Source: Paenibacillus helianthi
GTDB taxonomy: Bacteria; Bacillota; Bacilli; Paenibacillales; Paenibacillaceae
Direction of reading: 5' to 3'
DNA: 64,000 nt
NCBI RefSeq assembly: GCF_001909055.1
Contig: NZ_LVWI01000038.1
Location: 55,939-119,938 of the forward strand
The notes beneath the pieces are model-generated. The model did no database searches. It saw only the letters and a list, made by a program, of their open reading frames with translations, and was not told where the DNA came from. Numbering within the stretch: the stretch's first letter is position 1; every line of letters starts with the position of its first letter. Positions 1 to 8,292 of this stretch are shown here, one piece after another. A program made the translations under genes and the position numbers.

Positions 1-203
1 CGCTGATTCTCGCCGGGCGGCGCGGCTGCTCAGGCACGCTCCAGGAAGGACGTATCACCCTGCCCCGGATGAGCGATGCCCGGGTAGCGCTGCTGATCAA
101 GGAACTGGTCGAGAATGGCCATGCGATCTACCGGATCGAGGAGCACAGACAATCGCTGGAAGAATTCTTCCTTCAGGTAGTCGAAGGAGGCCAGTCCTTA
201 TGA
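1..203 (+). CDS. ABC transporter ATP-binding protein, C-terminal end (partial)
   Basis: This is an open frame running in from the left edge and ending in TGA at 201-203. The 66 visible residues end in SLEEFFLQVVEGGQSL. That 'SLEEIFL' tail is typical of the ATPase subunit of BcrA/lantibiotic-immunity ABC exporters, after the nucleotide-binding domain. The stop overlaps the start of the next gene (ATGA at 200-203), so the two are translationally coupled. The Walker and signature motifs lie outside the window, so the family call rests on the tail and on the two permease genes that follow. Confidence 0.8.
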   Translation, partial: LILAGRRGCSGTLQEGRITLPRMSDARVALLIKELVENGHAIYRIEEHRQSLEEFFLQVVEGGQSL

Positions 204-916
204 TGTGGCGTTCGTTCTCGGCGGATTGGCTAAAAATCCGGGGTAAAGGCTTGTGGTTCCTGGTCTTCCTTGGCCCGATTGGGCTCCTTGCCATGCAGGG
301 GTTGAACTTCGGAATCCGTTATGATTATCTGACGAAGCAGTACCACTCTGATCTATGGGGGGGATTGCTGGATAATGTGGCTAATTTCGTACCGGTAGCA
401 CTCTACTTGGGTGGCACGCTGATCTGCTCGCTCATGGCGAATGTGGAGCATCAGACGAGCTCATGGAAGCAACTGCTGGCGCTGCCTATCTCCCGGACCG
501 CCGTATTTATGTCCAAGCTGCTGCTGTGTCTGCTGCTTGTCGCCGTCTCCTGCCTCCTGCTGTCCGTGGGGACGGTAGGTTTAGGATATCTACTCGGCTT
601 CGGCGATCAGCCGGTTCCCTATGCGAAGGTGATGCAAATCGGGTTCGCCTCCTATGCTGCGGCGTTGCCTGTGATCTCCTTGCAGCTATGGCTCTCCCTG
701 TCCAGCCGCAACCAGACCCTGCCCGTTTCGTGCGGCATTACCCTATCGCTGGGGAGCCTTTTCTCGGCGTCTCTGTCCGAATGGTTTCCGTTATCCTGGC
801 CTATTATGGCCTGGAGCGCTCCCCGGCCCTGGTTGTTTAGCGGGGCTGGGCTGATGCTGGGACTGCTGCTACTGCTGCCGGGAGCCCTGCATTTCGCGCG
901 AAAGGATGTGAATTGA
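200..916 (+). CDS. ABC-2 type permease, lantibiotic/bacitracin immunity class (first of pair)
   Basis: A 238-residue membrane protein with about six hydrophobic segments (near residues 18-36, 58-78, 101-130, 148-165, 172-190 and 213-232). The N-terminus (SADWLKIRGKGLWFLVFLGPIG) has the short amphipathic lead then first helix seen in EpiG/MutG/BcrB-like permeases of about 240-250 residues. It overlaps the ATPase gene by 4 nt and is followed after 1 nt by a second permease of similar size, the usual ATPase-permease-permease set. By family, such exporters remove peptide antibiotics or bacitracin-like compounds from the membrane. The real substrate cannot be read from the sequence. Confidence 0.82.
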   Translation: MMWRSFSADWLKIRGKGLWFLVFLGPIGLLAMQGLNFGIRYDYLTKQYHSDLWGGLLDNVANFVPVALYLGGTLICSLMANVEHQTSSWKQLLALPISRTAVFMSKLLLCLLLVAVSCLLLSVGTVGLGYLLGFGDQPVPYAKVMQIGFASYAAALPVISLQLWLSLSSRNQTLPVSCGITLSLGSLFSASLSEWFPLSWPIMAWSAPRPWLFSGAGLMLGLLLLLPGALHFARKDVN

Positions 917-917
917 T

Positions 918-1658
918 ATGGCAATCTTCTGGAGAGTTCTGTCCGCAGAAAGACTGAAGATATCCAAATCCTTCATTTGGCTGCTGGTTATAGGCAGTCC
1001 GGTGATCGCCGTATTCATTGGAGCACTCGCTAATATGGAGGAGGAGGGTAGGCCTATCACCTGGCAGGTACTGCTTGGTGTCATGTCAATGGCTCATGCT
1101 TTGTTATTTCTTCCGATACTCACGGGTATTTTCGCGGCATTAATCTGCCGAACCGAGCATGTTGACGGCGGCTGGAAAATGCTGCTCTCGCTGCCCGTGA
1201 CGCGTTCTTCTGTATATTTTGCAAAATATACTATGGTTATGGGCCTGCTGGCTGCTGTACAGTTGCTGTTTTTTGTGGCGCTGATGGGTGTGGGTGTGGT
1301 GCGCGGGGTGGATGGGCCTGTACCTTGGATGCTTTTTGTGTCCAGTGTTTTTGGCGGCTGGTTCGCCTGCTTACCGCTGGCCGCGCTGCAAATGGCGGTA
1401 TCCCTGAACTGGAGCAGCTTTGGCGCACCTCTGGCGCTGAATGTGAGCTTAACCATCCCTAATATGCTGATCGCCAATTCATCCACTTACGGGCCGTATT
1501 ACCCTTGGGTTCAACCGCTGCTGGCGATGTCGCCTTTTGGAAAGGAAAAATTCGGGGCCTTTAATTTGCCAATGGAAAGTCTGATGCTTGTAGTATTCGG
1601 CAGTCTGATTATCTTTATGGCGGCAGGTCTATTCTCCTTCTGGCGCAAAGCCGTCTAA
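918..1658 (+). CDS. ABC-2 type permease, lantibiotic/bacitracin immunity class (second of pair)
   Basis: A 246-residue membrane protein that is a diverged paralogue of the gene just upstream: both begin with a W(R)xxSAxxLKI stretch followed by a hydrophobic helix. About six membrane segments are visible. The start ATG is one base after the TGA of the first permease, with GGATG upstream as a ribosome site. It is the last gene of the set: an intergenic gap and a separate ArsR promoter follow. The two permeases probably form a heterodimer with the ATPase whose end is at the window edge. A two-component system often lies beside such genes but none is visible here. Confidence 0.82.
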   Translation: MAIFWRVLSAERLKISKSFIWLLVIGSPVIAVFIGALANMEEEGRPITWQVLLGVMSMAHALLFLPILTGIFAALICRTEHVDGGWKMLLSLPVTRSSVYFAKYTMVMGLLAAVQLLFFVALMGVGVVRGVDGPVPWMLFVSSVFGGWFACLPLAALQMAVSLNWSSFGAPLALNVSLTIPNMLIANSSTYGPYYPWVQPLLAMSPFGKEKFGAFNLPMESLMLVVFGSLIIFMAAGLFSFWRKAV

Positions 1659-1707
1659 ACACGGTGCTTCATGCTAATTGCAAGTCTTCCCATACCGGCC
1701 TTCTCCA

Positions 1708-1757
1708 TGGACATCAGATAAAGTTTTGCTATAATTAATCGTAGAAGCTTCGATTAA
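1708..1757 (+). promoter_or_regulatory. Sigma-A promoter with palindromic operator for the arsR-type gene
   Basis: A -35 box TGGACA (1708-1713), a 16-bp spacer and a perfect -10 TATAAT (1730-1735) are seen. A palindrome, TTAATCG-N9-CGATTAA, spans 1735-1757, overlapping the -10 edge and the start point. Binding there would block transcription, so it is a likely operator. Its sequence differs from the ATATGA-N8-TCATAT sites at the two exporter genes downstream. Confidence 0.7.
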
Positions 1758-1800
1758 CTATCGGTATGGCCGGATGAAATAGATGGAGGAGGGCGAGAGC

Positions 1801-2166
1801 ATGGAGCCAGCGGCACTCGAAGAATGCGACAATACATGCAACGGTTCGGAGCTGGAACCGGAATCTATGGCGTTAATCCTGCCTGACCGCGGGACAACGG
1901 ATAAAATGGCGGAGATGTTCAAGGCACTGGGTGACCCTACAAGGGTACGGATGATTTATGCCCTGTCGCAAAGGGAATTGTGTGTGCATGATTTGTCATC
2001 CATACTGGATATGGGACAGTCGGCGGTATCCCACCAGCTTCGCTATCTGCGTAATCTGCGGATTGTCAAACGCCGCAAGGAAGGCAAAACCGTATATTAT
2101 TCGCTGAATGACGCGCATGTGGAGCAGATTTTTCTGCAGACCCATGAGCATATCCGGCATGAATAG
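1801..2166 (+). CDS. ArsR/SmtB-family metal-sensing repressor
   Basis: A winged-helix repressor of 121 residues. The recognition helix region is MGQSAVSHQLRYLRNLRIVKRRKEGKTVYYSL. The C-terminal helix carries NDAHVEQIFLQTHEHIRHE, matching the alpha-5 Asp-x-His ... His-x-x-His zinc site of CzrA/SmtB. ELCVHD sits where CadC has its alpha-3 cysteines, and two N-terminal Cys (CDNTC) could add an alpha3N-type site, so both metal-site classes are hinted at. I chose ATG 1801 rather than 1783: GGAGGAGGG at 1785-1793 then acts as its ribosome site. It lies next to a CDF and a P-type exporter and probably represses them when Zn, Cd or Pb is low. Confidence 0.88.
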   Translation: MEPAALEECDNTCNGSELEPESMALILPDRGTTDKMAEMFKALGDPTRVRMIYALSQRELCVHDLSSILDMGQSAVSHQLRYLRNLRIVKRRKEGKTVYYSLNDAHVEQIFLQTHEHIRHE

Positions 2167-2172
2167 ATGATA

Positions 2173-2213
2173 GGGTGCTCTGCAAGCCAAATGGCTGCGG
2201 AGCACCCTTTTTT
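2173..2213 (+). terminator. Rho-independent terminator after arsR-type gene
   Basis: Perfect 8-bp stem GGGTGCTC/GAGCACCC (2173-2180 with 2200-2207) extended by inner pairing, followed by six T at 2208-2213. Confidence 0.9.
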
Positions 2214-2272
2214 CTAAAAATATAAGAATTTATAGACGGCGAAGCCGTTTCCGCTTGCTAGTAGCCGTTTCT
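2214..2272. repeat. Degenerate copy of two-hairpin intergenic repeat (family 2)
   Basis: Contains TATAAGAATTTATAG, then paired ACGGC/GCCGT and CCGCTTGCTAG, related to the element at 8183-8285. It lies between the convergent arsR-type and CDF genes. The copy is degraded; membership is inferred from the shared first half. Confidence 0.45.
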
Positions 2273-2278
2273 TCTTAG

Positions 2279-3265
2279 TTACACTTTAAGCTCCCTGTGT
2301 TTCAGGGAGGAATTCTCGATCTGCAGCGTGGCGTGCTGAATTGCGAATTGGTCCTCCACAAGATCGATGGCCTGCTGAAGAATGCTATGAGGGTCGGCGG
2401 TATCCCTGATCAGCAGATGCCCGCTGAGCGCATCAAGCCCGGAGGTGATGGTCCAGACATGCAGGTCATGGACGCCGATGACGCCGTCGATGCGGAGCAA
2501 AGCCTCTTTGATCTCCTCTGTATTAATGGCAGCAGGTGTCCCCTCCATTAAGATATGAAAGGCCTGCTTCAGAACACCCCATGCTCCTCTAAGGATAAGC
2601 AGGGCCACCAGTACGCTGATGATGGGGTCGGCGATATACCATGAGAACAGATTCATAATCAATCCGGCAAGCAGTGCGCCCACAGAGCCAAGGGCATCGC
2701 CCATAATATGCAGATAGGCGCTGCGGATATTGATATTCTCTTTGGTGTCGCTCTTGCGCATAAGGGACCAGGCACTGATCAGATTGGCCAGGAGCCCTAC
2801 AGCCGCAATAATCATCATAGTGCCGCTTGCTACCGCCGGCGGTGCAAAAAACCGCTGCCAAGCCTCCCATATAATAAATCCGGCAATGACAAACAGTGTA
2901 ACTCCGTTGAACAAGGCGGCCATAATTTCAAACCGGTAGAAGCCGTAGGAATTCTTCAATGATGGCGGTCTGACGGCGACAATCATCGCCACCAGGCTTA
3001 AGGCCAGAGAGGCGGTGTCACTCAACATATGCCCGGAGTCGGAGAGCAGAGCAAGACTGCCTGTGACCAGTCCTCCGAAAAACTCGAGGAACATAATACC
3101 TCCGGTAATGATCAGAGCGATCAATAGGCCCTTTTTGTTATCTGGCGCGTGGGAGTGGGAGTGGCCGGAATGGCTGTGCCCATGCCCTTCATTATGTACA
3201 TGCCTGTGCTCTTGGTGATGCGGTTGATGTTCATGGGAATGACCCGGATGATTGTGGTTATTCAT
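2279..3265 (-). CDS. czcD: Cation diffusion facilitator (CzcD/ZitB-type Zn2+/H+ antiporter)
   Basis: A 328-residue CDF exporter. The first ~45 residues are a His-rich metal-binding tail (HNHPGHSHEHQPHH...GHSHSGHSHSH). Six membrane helices follow, with the two transport-site motifs HMLSD (helix 2) and HIMGD (helix 5), and a cytoplasmic dimerisation domain (VHDLHVWTI). It exports Zn2+, and often Cd2+ or Co2+, in exchange for protons. The longest frame starts at 3352, but the ATG at 3265 has a good ribosome site (AAAGGGG, 8 nt upstream), and the longer start would lie upstream of the promoter assigned here, so 3265 is used. The gene is divergent from the P-type ATPase and carries its own ArsR-type operator. 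Confidence 0.93.
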   Translation of the reverse strand: MNNHNHPGHSHEHQPHHQEHRHVHNEGHGHSHSGHSHSHAPDNKKGLLIALIITGGIMFLEFFGGLVTGSLALLSDSGHMLSDTASLALSLVAMIVAVRPPSLKNSYGFYRFEIMAALFNGVTLFVIAGFIIWEAWQRFFAPPAVASGTMMIIAAVGLLANLISAWSLMRKSDTKENINIRSAYLHIMGDALGSVGALLAGLIMNLFSWYIADPIISVLVALLILRGAWGVLKQAFHILMEGTPAAINTEEIKEALLRIDGVIGVHDLHVWTITSGLDALSGHLLIRDTADPHSILQQAIDLVEDQFAIQHATLQIENSSLKHRELKV

Positions 3266-3288
3266 AAAATGACCCCTTTCTGCAAAAC

Positions 3289-3341
3289 ATATGAATGATT
3301 GCTCATATATTAATATTATCCCGGATGAAAGCAGATTACAA
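3289..3341 (-). promoter_or_regulatory. Promoter and ArsR/SmtB-type operator of the CDF gene
   Basis: On the minus strand: -35 TTGTAA (3341-3336), 17-bp spacer, -10 TAATAT (3318-3313), start near 3306. The palindrome ATATGA-N8-TCATAT at 3289-3308 covers the start point. This is the imperfect 12-2-12 form typical of SmtB/CzrA/CadC operators. Confidence 0.75.
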
Positions 3342-3433
3342 GAGATAATCATCAGACTTCGTAGCCATCATCTGCTTATTTTTTTCTGCCAGGGCTATTC
3401 TTGTACCCAAAAGGAGAAACTATGCACTTTGCA

Positions 3434-3497
3434 TTGACACTCTAAGATTGAGGGGCATATAATGTGTGTAAGTAAACATATGAACAGATACTCATAT
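3434..3497 (+). promoter_or_regulatory. Promoter and ArsR/SmtB-type operator of the P-type ATPase gene
   Basis: A consensus sigma-A promoter, TTGACA (3434-3439), 18 bp, TATAAT (3458-3463), is followed by ATATGA-N8-TCATAT at 3478-3497, about +8 to +27. The operator has the same length and half-sites as that of the CDF gene. An ATG at 3462 lies inside the -10 box, so translation cannot begin there. Confidence 0.82.
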
Positions 3498-3524
3498 ATA
3501 GGTTTTACCAAGGAGATGAGTCAT

Positions 3525-5870
3525 TTGAATGCGGTCCAAGGAAATGTAAGAAAACAGTGGATGCTGGAAGGGCTGGATTGTGCCAATTGCGCCATGAAAA
3601 TTGAAAATAAGGTCAAAAAAATTGAGGGAGTCACGTCTTGCTCAGTGAATTTTACCATGAAGCTGATGACGCTGGAAACCGCAGCAGCTGATGCTGAAGC
3701 CATATCTGCCGAAGCCCGGCGGACGGTAAACACACTTGAGCCCCACGTGAAGATTAAGGAATTGAAGGCAGCAGGGGTTCGCAGACAGCCGCAGGCAGGC
3801 AGCGGTCCGGAGCAGGGGATTAGCCCCGAGCACACCCATCAATCTGAAGCTGCTCATGGACACAGCCATGAAGCCCACAGCCAAGCTGATGTGCAGAGCC
3901 TCAATCATAGTGCCGATGATCATGTGGCTGCCCACAGTCACAGCGGTACTCACGACCATAGCCATGAAGCCCATGAGCACGGCGATGCCCATGGACATAG
4001 CCATGAGCATGGCGAAGGCGACACCCGGCGCATTCTGCTTCGTCTGGGAGCCGGAGCCGTTCTTGCGGCTGCCGGAATGTTCCTGCCGGTCAGCGGAATG
4101 GCGGAGCTGCTGATTTTTCTGGCTGCTTATTTGATGGTTGGAGGCGAAGTGGTCTGGTCTGCTGCCCGCAACATCATCCGGGGTCAGGTCTTCGACGAGA
4201 ACTTCCTGATGGCGCTGGCGACGATAGGGGCATTCGCGATTGGAGAATACCCGGAAGGCGTTGCCGTTATGCTGTTCTATCAGGTGGGCGAGCTCTTCCA
4301 GGGTCTGGCTGTCAACCGTTCCCGCCGCTCGATTTCGGCACTGATGGATATCCGTCCAGAATTCGCATATCTGAAGGAAGGCGGCAGTCTAAGACGTGTT
4401 GCGCCTGAAGAAGTGAATATCGGCGACCATATTGTGGTCAAACCGGGCGAGAAGGTTCCGCTCGATGGAACTATCCTTGAGGGCAGCGCCATGATGGATA
4501 CCTCAGCGCTGACCGGGGAATCGGTGCCGCGCGCTGCTGAACCGGGCAGCAAGGTCCTGAGCGGTTTCATTAACCGCAATGGCGTAGTTACGATTGAGGT
4601 CACGAAGAATTTTGGGGAATCTGCCGTCTCCAAGATTCTGGAGCTGGTGCAGAATGCCTCCAACAATAAGGCGAAAACCGAGAATTTTATCACCAAGTTT
4701 GCCAGAGGCTATACTCCTGTAGTGGTTATTACGGCGCTGCTGCTGGCTGTCATCCCTCCGCTCGTACTGAGCGGGGCCACCTTCTCGGATTGGATCTACC
4801 GGGCACTCGTGTTTCTCGTCATCTCCTGCCCTTGCGCGCTGGTCGTCTCGATACCGCTCGGCTTCTTCGGCGGTATTGGCGCAGCTTCCAAAAGTGGCAT
4901 TCTCGTCAAGGGCAGCAATTTCCTGGAGGCCTTGAACGATGTTAAGGTTGTTGTCTTTGATAAGACGGGAACGCTCACCAAAGGTGAGTTCAAGGTGGCG
5001 GGGATTTACCCTACCGAGGGATTTGAGGAGAATGATCTGCTGCGGACCGCTGCCTATGCCGAGAGCCACTCCAGCCATCCGATTGCGGAATCTATCCGTG
5101 CAGCTTACGGTGAAGAGATTCCTGGTGAGGCCATAGCGGACTACAACGAAATATCGGGTCATGGTATCGCGGTTACGGTAGAGGGAAGGGCGGTACTGGC
5201 GGGGAATGCACGGCTGATGGAGCGTGAAGGCATTGCCAGCCGGACGCCGGAAGCGCACGGAACTGTGGTCCATATCGCCGTAGATAAGCAGTATGCGGGT
5301 TATCTGGTGATTGCCGATGAAGTGAAAGAGGATTCGCTTCAGGCGGTTCAGGCCCTGGGACGGCTCGGAATTCACAGAACCGTGATGCTGACAGGAGATG
5401 CCTTGGCCGTGGCGGAAGCGGTTGGACAGCAGCTGGGCATAGGGGAGATCCACGCTGAGCTGCTGCCCCAGCATAAGGTGGAGGCCATTGAGAAGCTGGA
5501 GCGGGAAAAGTCACAACGGGAAAAAATAATATTTGTGGGCGATGGGATTAATGATACACCGGTACTGGCCAGAGCAGATGTCGGCATCGCCATGGGCGGC
5601 CTGGGGTCGGATGCAGCGATTGAAGCGGCAGATATCGTAATTATGACTGACGAGCCTTCAAAGATTGCTACAGCGATCAGTATTGCCAAGCGTACGCGGA
5701 CTATTGTCTGGCAGAATATTATTTTTGCCCTTGCAGTGAAGGCTATATTTCTGCTGCTTGGCGCATTCGGAATCGCCACGATGTGGGAAGCCGTCTTCTC
5801 GGATGTGGGGGTGACCGTGCTTGCGGTTCTGAACAGTGTACGGGCCCTGCAGGCTCCCAAAGCGGTGTAA
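3525..5870 (+). CDS. cadA: P1B-type heavy-metal-exporting ATPase (Zn/Cd/Pb)
   Basis: A 781-residue metal pump. In order: an HMA domain with GLDCANC (Cys19, Cys22), a His-rich linker (residues ~85-170, many HSH/HGH groups), membrane helices, the actuator motif TGES, the transport motif CPC (~435-437), DKTGTLT with phosphorylated Asp ~479, the SSHP motif, and GDGINDTPVLARADVGIAMG. CPC together with HMA and His-rich tail indicates Zn2+/Cd2+/Pb2+ (CadA/ZntA), not Cu. I chose TTG 3525: AAGGAG at 3510-3515 fits it. The upstream ATGs lie in the -10 box (3462), at the operator's edge (3480) or directly against the ribosome site (3516). ArsR control is likely through the operator in the leader. Confidence 0.93.
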   Translation: MNAVQGNVRKQWMLEGLDCANCAMKIENKVKKIEGVTSCSVNFTMKLMTLETAAADAEAISAEARRTVNTLEPHVKIKELKAAGVRRQPQAGSGPEQGISPEHTHQSEAAHGHSHEAHSQADVQSLNHSADDHVAAHSHSGTHDHSHEAHEHGDAHGHSHEHGEGDTRRILLRLGAGAVLAAAGMFLPVSGMAELLIFLAAYLMVGGEVVWSAARNIIRGQVFDENFLMALATIGAFAIGEYPEGVAVMLFYQVGELFQGLAVNRSRRSISALMDIRPEFAYLKEGGSLRRVAPEEVNIGDHIVVKPGEKVPLDGTILEGSAMMDTSALTGESVPRAAEPGSKVLSGFINRNGVVTIEVTKNFGESAVSKILELVQNASNNKAKTENFITKFARGYTPVVVITALLLAVIPPLVLSGATFSDWIYRALVFLVISCPCALVVSIPLGFFGGIGAASKSGILVKGSNFLEALNDVKVVVFDKTGTLTKGEFKVAGIYPTEGFEENDLLRTAAYAESHSSHPIAESIRAAYGEEIPGEAIADYNEISGHGIAVTVEGRAVLAGNARLMEREGIASRTPEAHGTVVHIAVDKQYAGYLVIADEVKEDSLQAVQALGRLGIHRTVMLTGDALAVAEAVGQQLGIGEIHAELLPQHKVEAIEKLEREKSQREKIIFVGDGINDTPVLARADVGIAMGGLGSDAAIEAADIVIMTDEPSKIATAISIAKRTRTIVWQNIIFALAVKAIFLLLGAFGIATMWEAVFSDVGVTVLAVLNSVRALQAPKAV

Positions 5871-5907
5871 ACCATTCTCCTTTGCACCAGCAAATAAATA
5901 GTATGAA

Positions 5908-5957
5908 AAAAATAAGCATTGAGATCCCAAATTGTGGGTCCCGAGGCTTATTTTTTA
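5908..5957 (+). terminator. Rho-independent terminator after the P-type ATPase gene
   Basis: AATAAGC (5911-5917) pairs with GCTTATT (5946-5952), with an inner GATCCCA/TGGGTC stem, followed by a T run to 5956. Confidence 0.85.
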
Positions 5958-6055
5958 TGTGGAAACTAATGTTTTTTGTCTGTTATTGCCGATATAACAC
6001 TATAGATTTACAGCATATGGAAGATCATTATCAGTTTTGCTGGGGGGAAACTAAG

Positions 6056-8083
6056 GTGGATAAGACAGATGTACCGGAAAAAATGAAAATGAAAGCAAAA
6101 GGAAGAAAATCAACATCCGTGCAAACCAAATGGTCGCTTGTGATTCTTGCCATTTCCATCGTGCCCTTGCTGGGGACAACCATCTTTTTGATACAGTATT
6201 TCGGTGGTGTGACCCGGTCGGACAGCGAGGAACTGGCTACCAAAATCCTGGAGATGAACACTTCCCGGATCGATGAATGGCTGAAAGGCCGGACCTCGGC
6301 TGTACAGGAGCTCATCGCGCAGCATCCGGAGTTTGACACAGCGAAGCCGGAGAGCATTTTTCCGGTAGTGAAGGTGCTTGAGGAGAGTGACACCCAGTCC
6401 GAGGGGTACAGTGTCATTAACAAAGAGGGCCTGCTGACCAATACGATGAACTTGACGGCCGATATGGCGAAATCAGCCTATTTCATAAAGTCCAAGGAGT
6501 CTCTTACACCGGCAGTAGGTGATATGTCGTACCTGGAGCCGCTCAAAAAGTACATCATCCCGCTCGTCGTACCTGTAGTGGATAAGCAGAAGCAATTTAC
6601 CGGAGGGATTGCGTTTTCGGTTACACCCGATATCCTGAAGGAGATGAGCAAAAGCATCCATGTGGCTGAGAGCGGCTACGGCTATGTAGTTTCCGGCAAG
6701 GGAGACTATTATGCGTATTCGGATATGAGCCGGATTGGCAAAAACATCGCCGATTATGCCAAGGAGCCGGAGATGAAGAAGGCTGTCGCCGCTATTCTCA
6801 GCCGCGAGAGCGGCTCGGAAACCTATACAGGTGAAGACGGTAAGACGGTCATTACATATTTCAAGACCATTCCCGGTACGGATTGGAAGCTGATGATCAA
6901 TGTGCCGAAAAGCGAGATTTTTGCCCAGGTGAATTCTGCTCAGCGCTTAGCCACGATATTAATCATTGGCATCATTCTGATTGTGAGTGTGATTTCTTTA
7001 TATCTTACGCGCATGGCGGTTAAGCCGCTGGTAGCGATCTCCGGCGTAATGAAAAGAGTGGCTGGCGGCCATCTGAGTGAAAGGGTTGCTGTCCGTTCGG
7101 GGGATGAGATCGGGCAAATGAGCGAGAGTATCAATGATACGGTTACTTCACTGTCAGGGATTGTCGGAACCATTGATTCCACAGTGCTGCAGGTAGCTGC
7201 TGCTGCCGAAGGACTGCTGGAATACGCCAACCAATCCTCCAATACCTCGGCTGAAATTGCTACTGTAATCCAAGAGGTTGCACATGGCATGAAGGAGCAG
7301 TTCAAAGGGTCGGAGCAATCAGCGCGCGCTACCGAAGAAATGGCTGTCGGCCTGCAGAGAATCGCGGAATCCTCCGTAAGTGTGTCCGATCAGGCAGAAA
7401 CCGTGAGTGCAGAGGTCGAAAACGGTTATCTGGAGATTCAATCTACGCTGGCGCAAATGACGGTCATTACCACAACAGCCGGTCAAACCTCTGAGCTCAT
7501 CCAAGCGCTGACACAGCAATCTGAGCAGATCGGACAAATTGTCGATGTCATCTCTGAAATCGCGAATCAGACCGGACTCCTGTCGCTCAACGCTTCAATT
7601 GAAGCTGCCCGTGCAGGCGAGCATGGATTGGGCTTCGGTGTCGTGGCGAATGAAGTCAAGAAGCTGTCTGAGCGGACCAACACCTCCATTATAAATATCG
7701 TGGAGCTAATCAAGCAGATTCAAACCTCTACCACCGATGCTGCATTGTCTATGGACAAGAGCATCGCTGAAATTGGCGATGGTATGGGCAAAATGAAAAA
7801 TGTGGGTACATCCTTCGAACACATCCGTTCCTCCATACGGGAGGTTTCTACACAGATCCAGGACGTTTCCGCCATTAATGAGCAAATGTCTGCCGGGACG
7901 GAGGAGATTACGGCTTCGGTCTCCGATATGCTGACCATTGCCAAGGATTCAGCGGAGAATGCCCATGCAGTCTCCCATGCTTCTGAAGACCAGATGCAAC
8001 TTATGAAAAAGGTCGTAAGCTCAGCGCAATCCCTGAATGAGATGATGTCCGAGCTAAAAGGCGAGATTGAGAAATTCCGTTAA
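6056..8083 (+). CDS. Methyl-accepting chemotaxis protein (dCache sensor, HAMP)
   Basis: A 675-residue receptor. A first membrane helix (~27-47) is followed by an extracellular double-Cache-type region of about 240 residues (WLKGRTSAVQ ... GYGYVVSGKGDYYAYSDMSRIGKNI ... TYFKTIPGTDWKLMI). Then come a second helix (~298-320), a HAMP domain and a long cytoplasmic coiled-coil signalling domain. The hairpin tip reads ISEIANQTGLLSLNASIEAARAGEHG, the conserved CheA/CheW contact. Such receptors sense small ligands, often amino or organic acids; the ligand is unknown. The open frame extends upstream into the ATPase gene, but a terminator lies between and GTG 6056 has GGGGGGA at a 7-nt spacing, so I start there. 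Confidence 0.92.
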   Translation: MDKTDVPEKMKMKAKGRKSTSVQTKWSLVILAISIVPLLGTTIFLIQYFGGVTRSDSEELATKILEMNTSRIDEWLKGRTSAVQELIAQHPEFDTAKPESIFPVVKVLEESDTQSEGYSVINKEGLLTNTMNLTADMAKSAYFIKSKESLTPAVGDMSYLEPLKKYIIPLVVPVVDKQKQFTGGIAFSVTPDILKEMSKSIHVAESGYGYVVSGKGDYYAYSDMSRIGKNIADYAKEPEMKKAVAAILSRESGSETYTGEDGKTVITYFKTIPGTDWKLMINVPKSEIFAQVNSAQRLATILIIGIILIVSVISLYLTRMAVKPLVAISGVMKRVAGGHLSERVAVRSGDEIGQMSESINDTVTSLSGIVGTIDSTVLQVAAAAEGLLEYANQSSNTSAEIATVIQEVAHGMKEQFKGSEQSARATEEMAVGLQRIAESSVSVSDQAETVSAEVENGYLEIQSTLAQMTVITTTAGQTSELIQALTQQSEQIGQIVDVISEIANQTGLLSLNASIEAARAGEHGLGFGVVANEVKKLSERTNTSIINIVELIKQIQTSTTDAALSMDKSIAEIGDGMGKMKNVGTSFEHIRSSIREVSTQIQDVSAINEQMSAGTEEITASVSDMLTIAKDSAENAHAVSHASEDQMQLMKKVVSSAQSLNEMMSELKGEIEKFR

Positions 8084-8129
8084 GGTTAAGGTTATATCCA
8101 AGCGCTTAAAAACAGATGAAACCAGATGA

Positions 8130-8178
8130 AAACACCCCCCGATTCTACACACTGCCGTGTGAAGTCGAGGGGTGTTTA
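8130..8178 (+). terminator. Terminator after the chemoreceptor gene
   Basis: Stem AAACACCCC.CGA pairs with TCGAGGGGTGTTT (8130-8143 with about 8165-8177). The A-rich left and T-rich right flanks could let it work from either side. Confidence 0.75.
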
Positions 8179-8182
8179 CTTT

Positions 8183-8285
8183 AAAAGATAAGAATTTATA
8201 GGCTTCGCGCAATAAATGATTCTTATCGTTCTCGCTGAAACGGATACCTTTCTATGAAGTATGGCATAGCCGTTTCAACTTGCAG
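8183..8285 (+). repeat. Two-hairpin intergenic repeat, full copy (family 2)
   Basis: Hairpin 1: GATAAGAAT (8187-8195) pairs with ATTCTTATC (8219-8227). Hairpin 2: GAAACGG (8237-8243) pairs with CCGTTTC (8270-8276), followed by ACTTGCA. Related copies occur at 14321-14420, 10203-10256 and, degraded, at 2214 and 22018. All lie between genes. Confidence 0.65.
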
Positions 8286-8292
8286 GGAGTAA

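Noticed and set aside
8099..8112. cre-like CAAGCGCTTAAAAA after the chemoreceptor gene
   Set aside because: It lies downstream of the stop codon and before a terminator, with no promoter to regulate.
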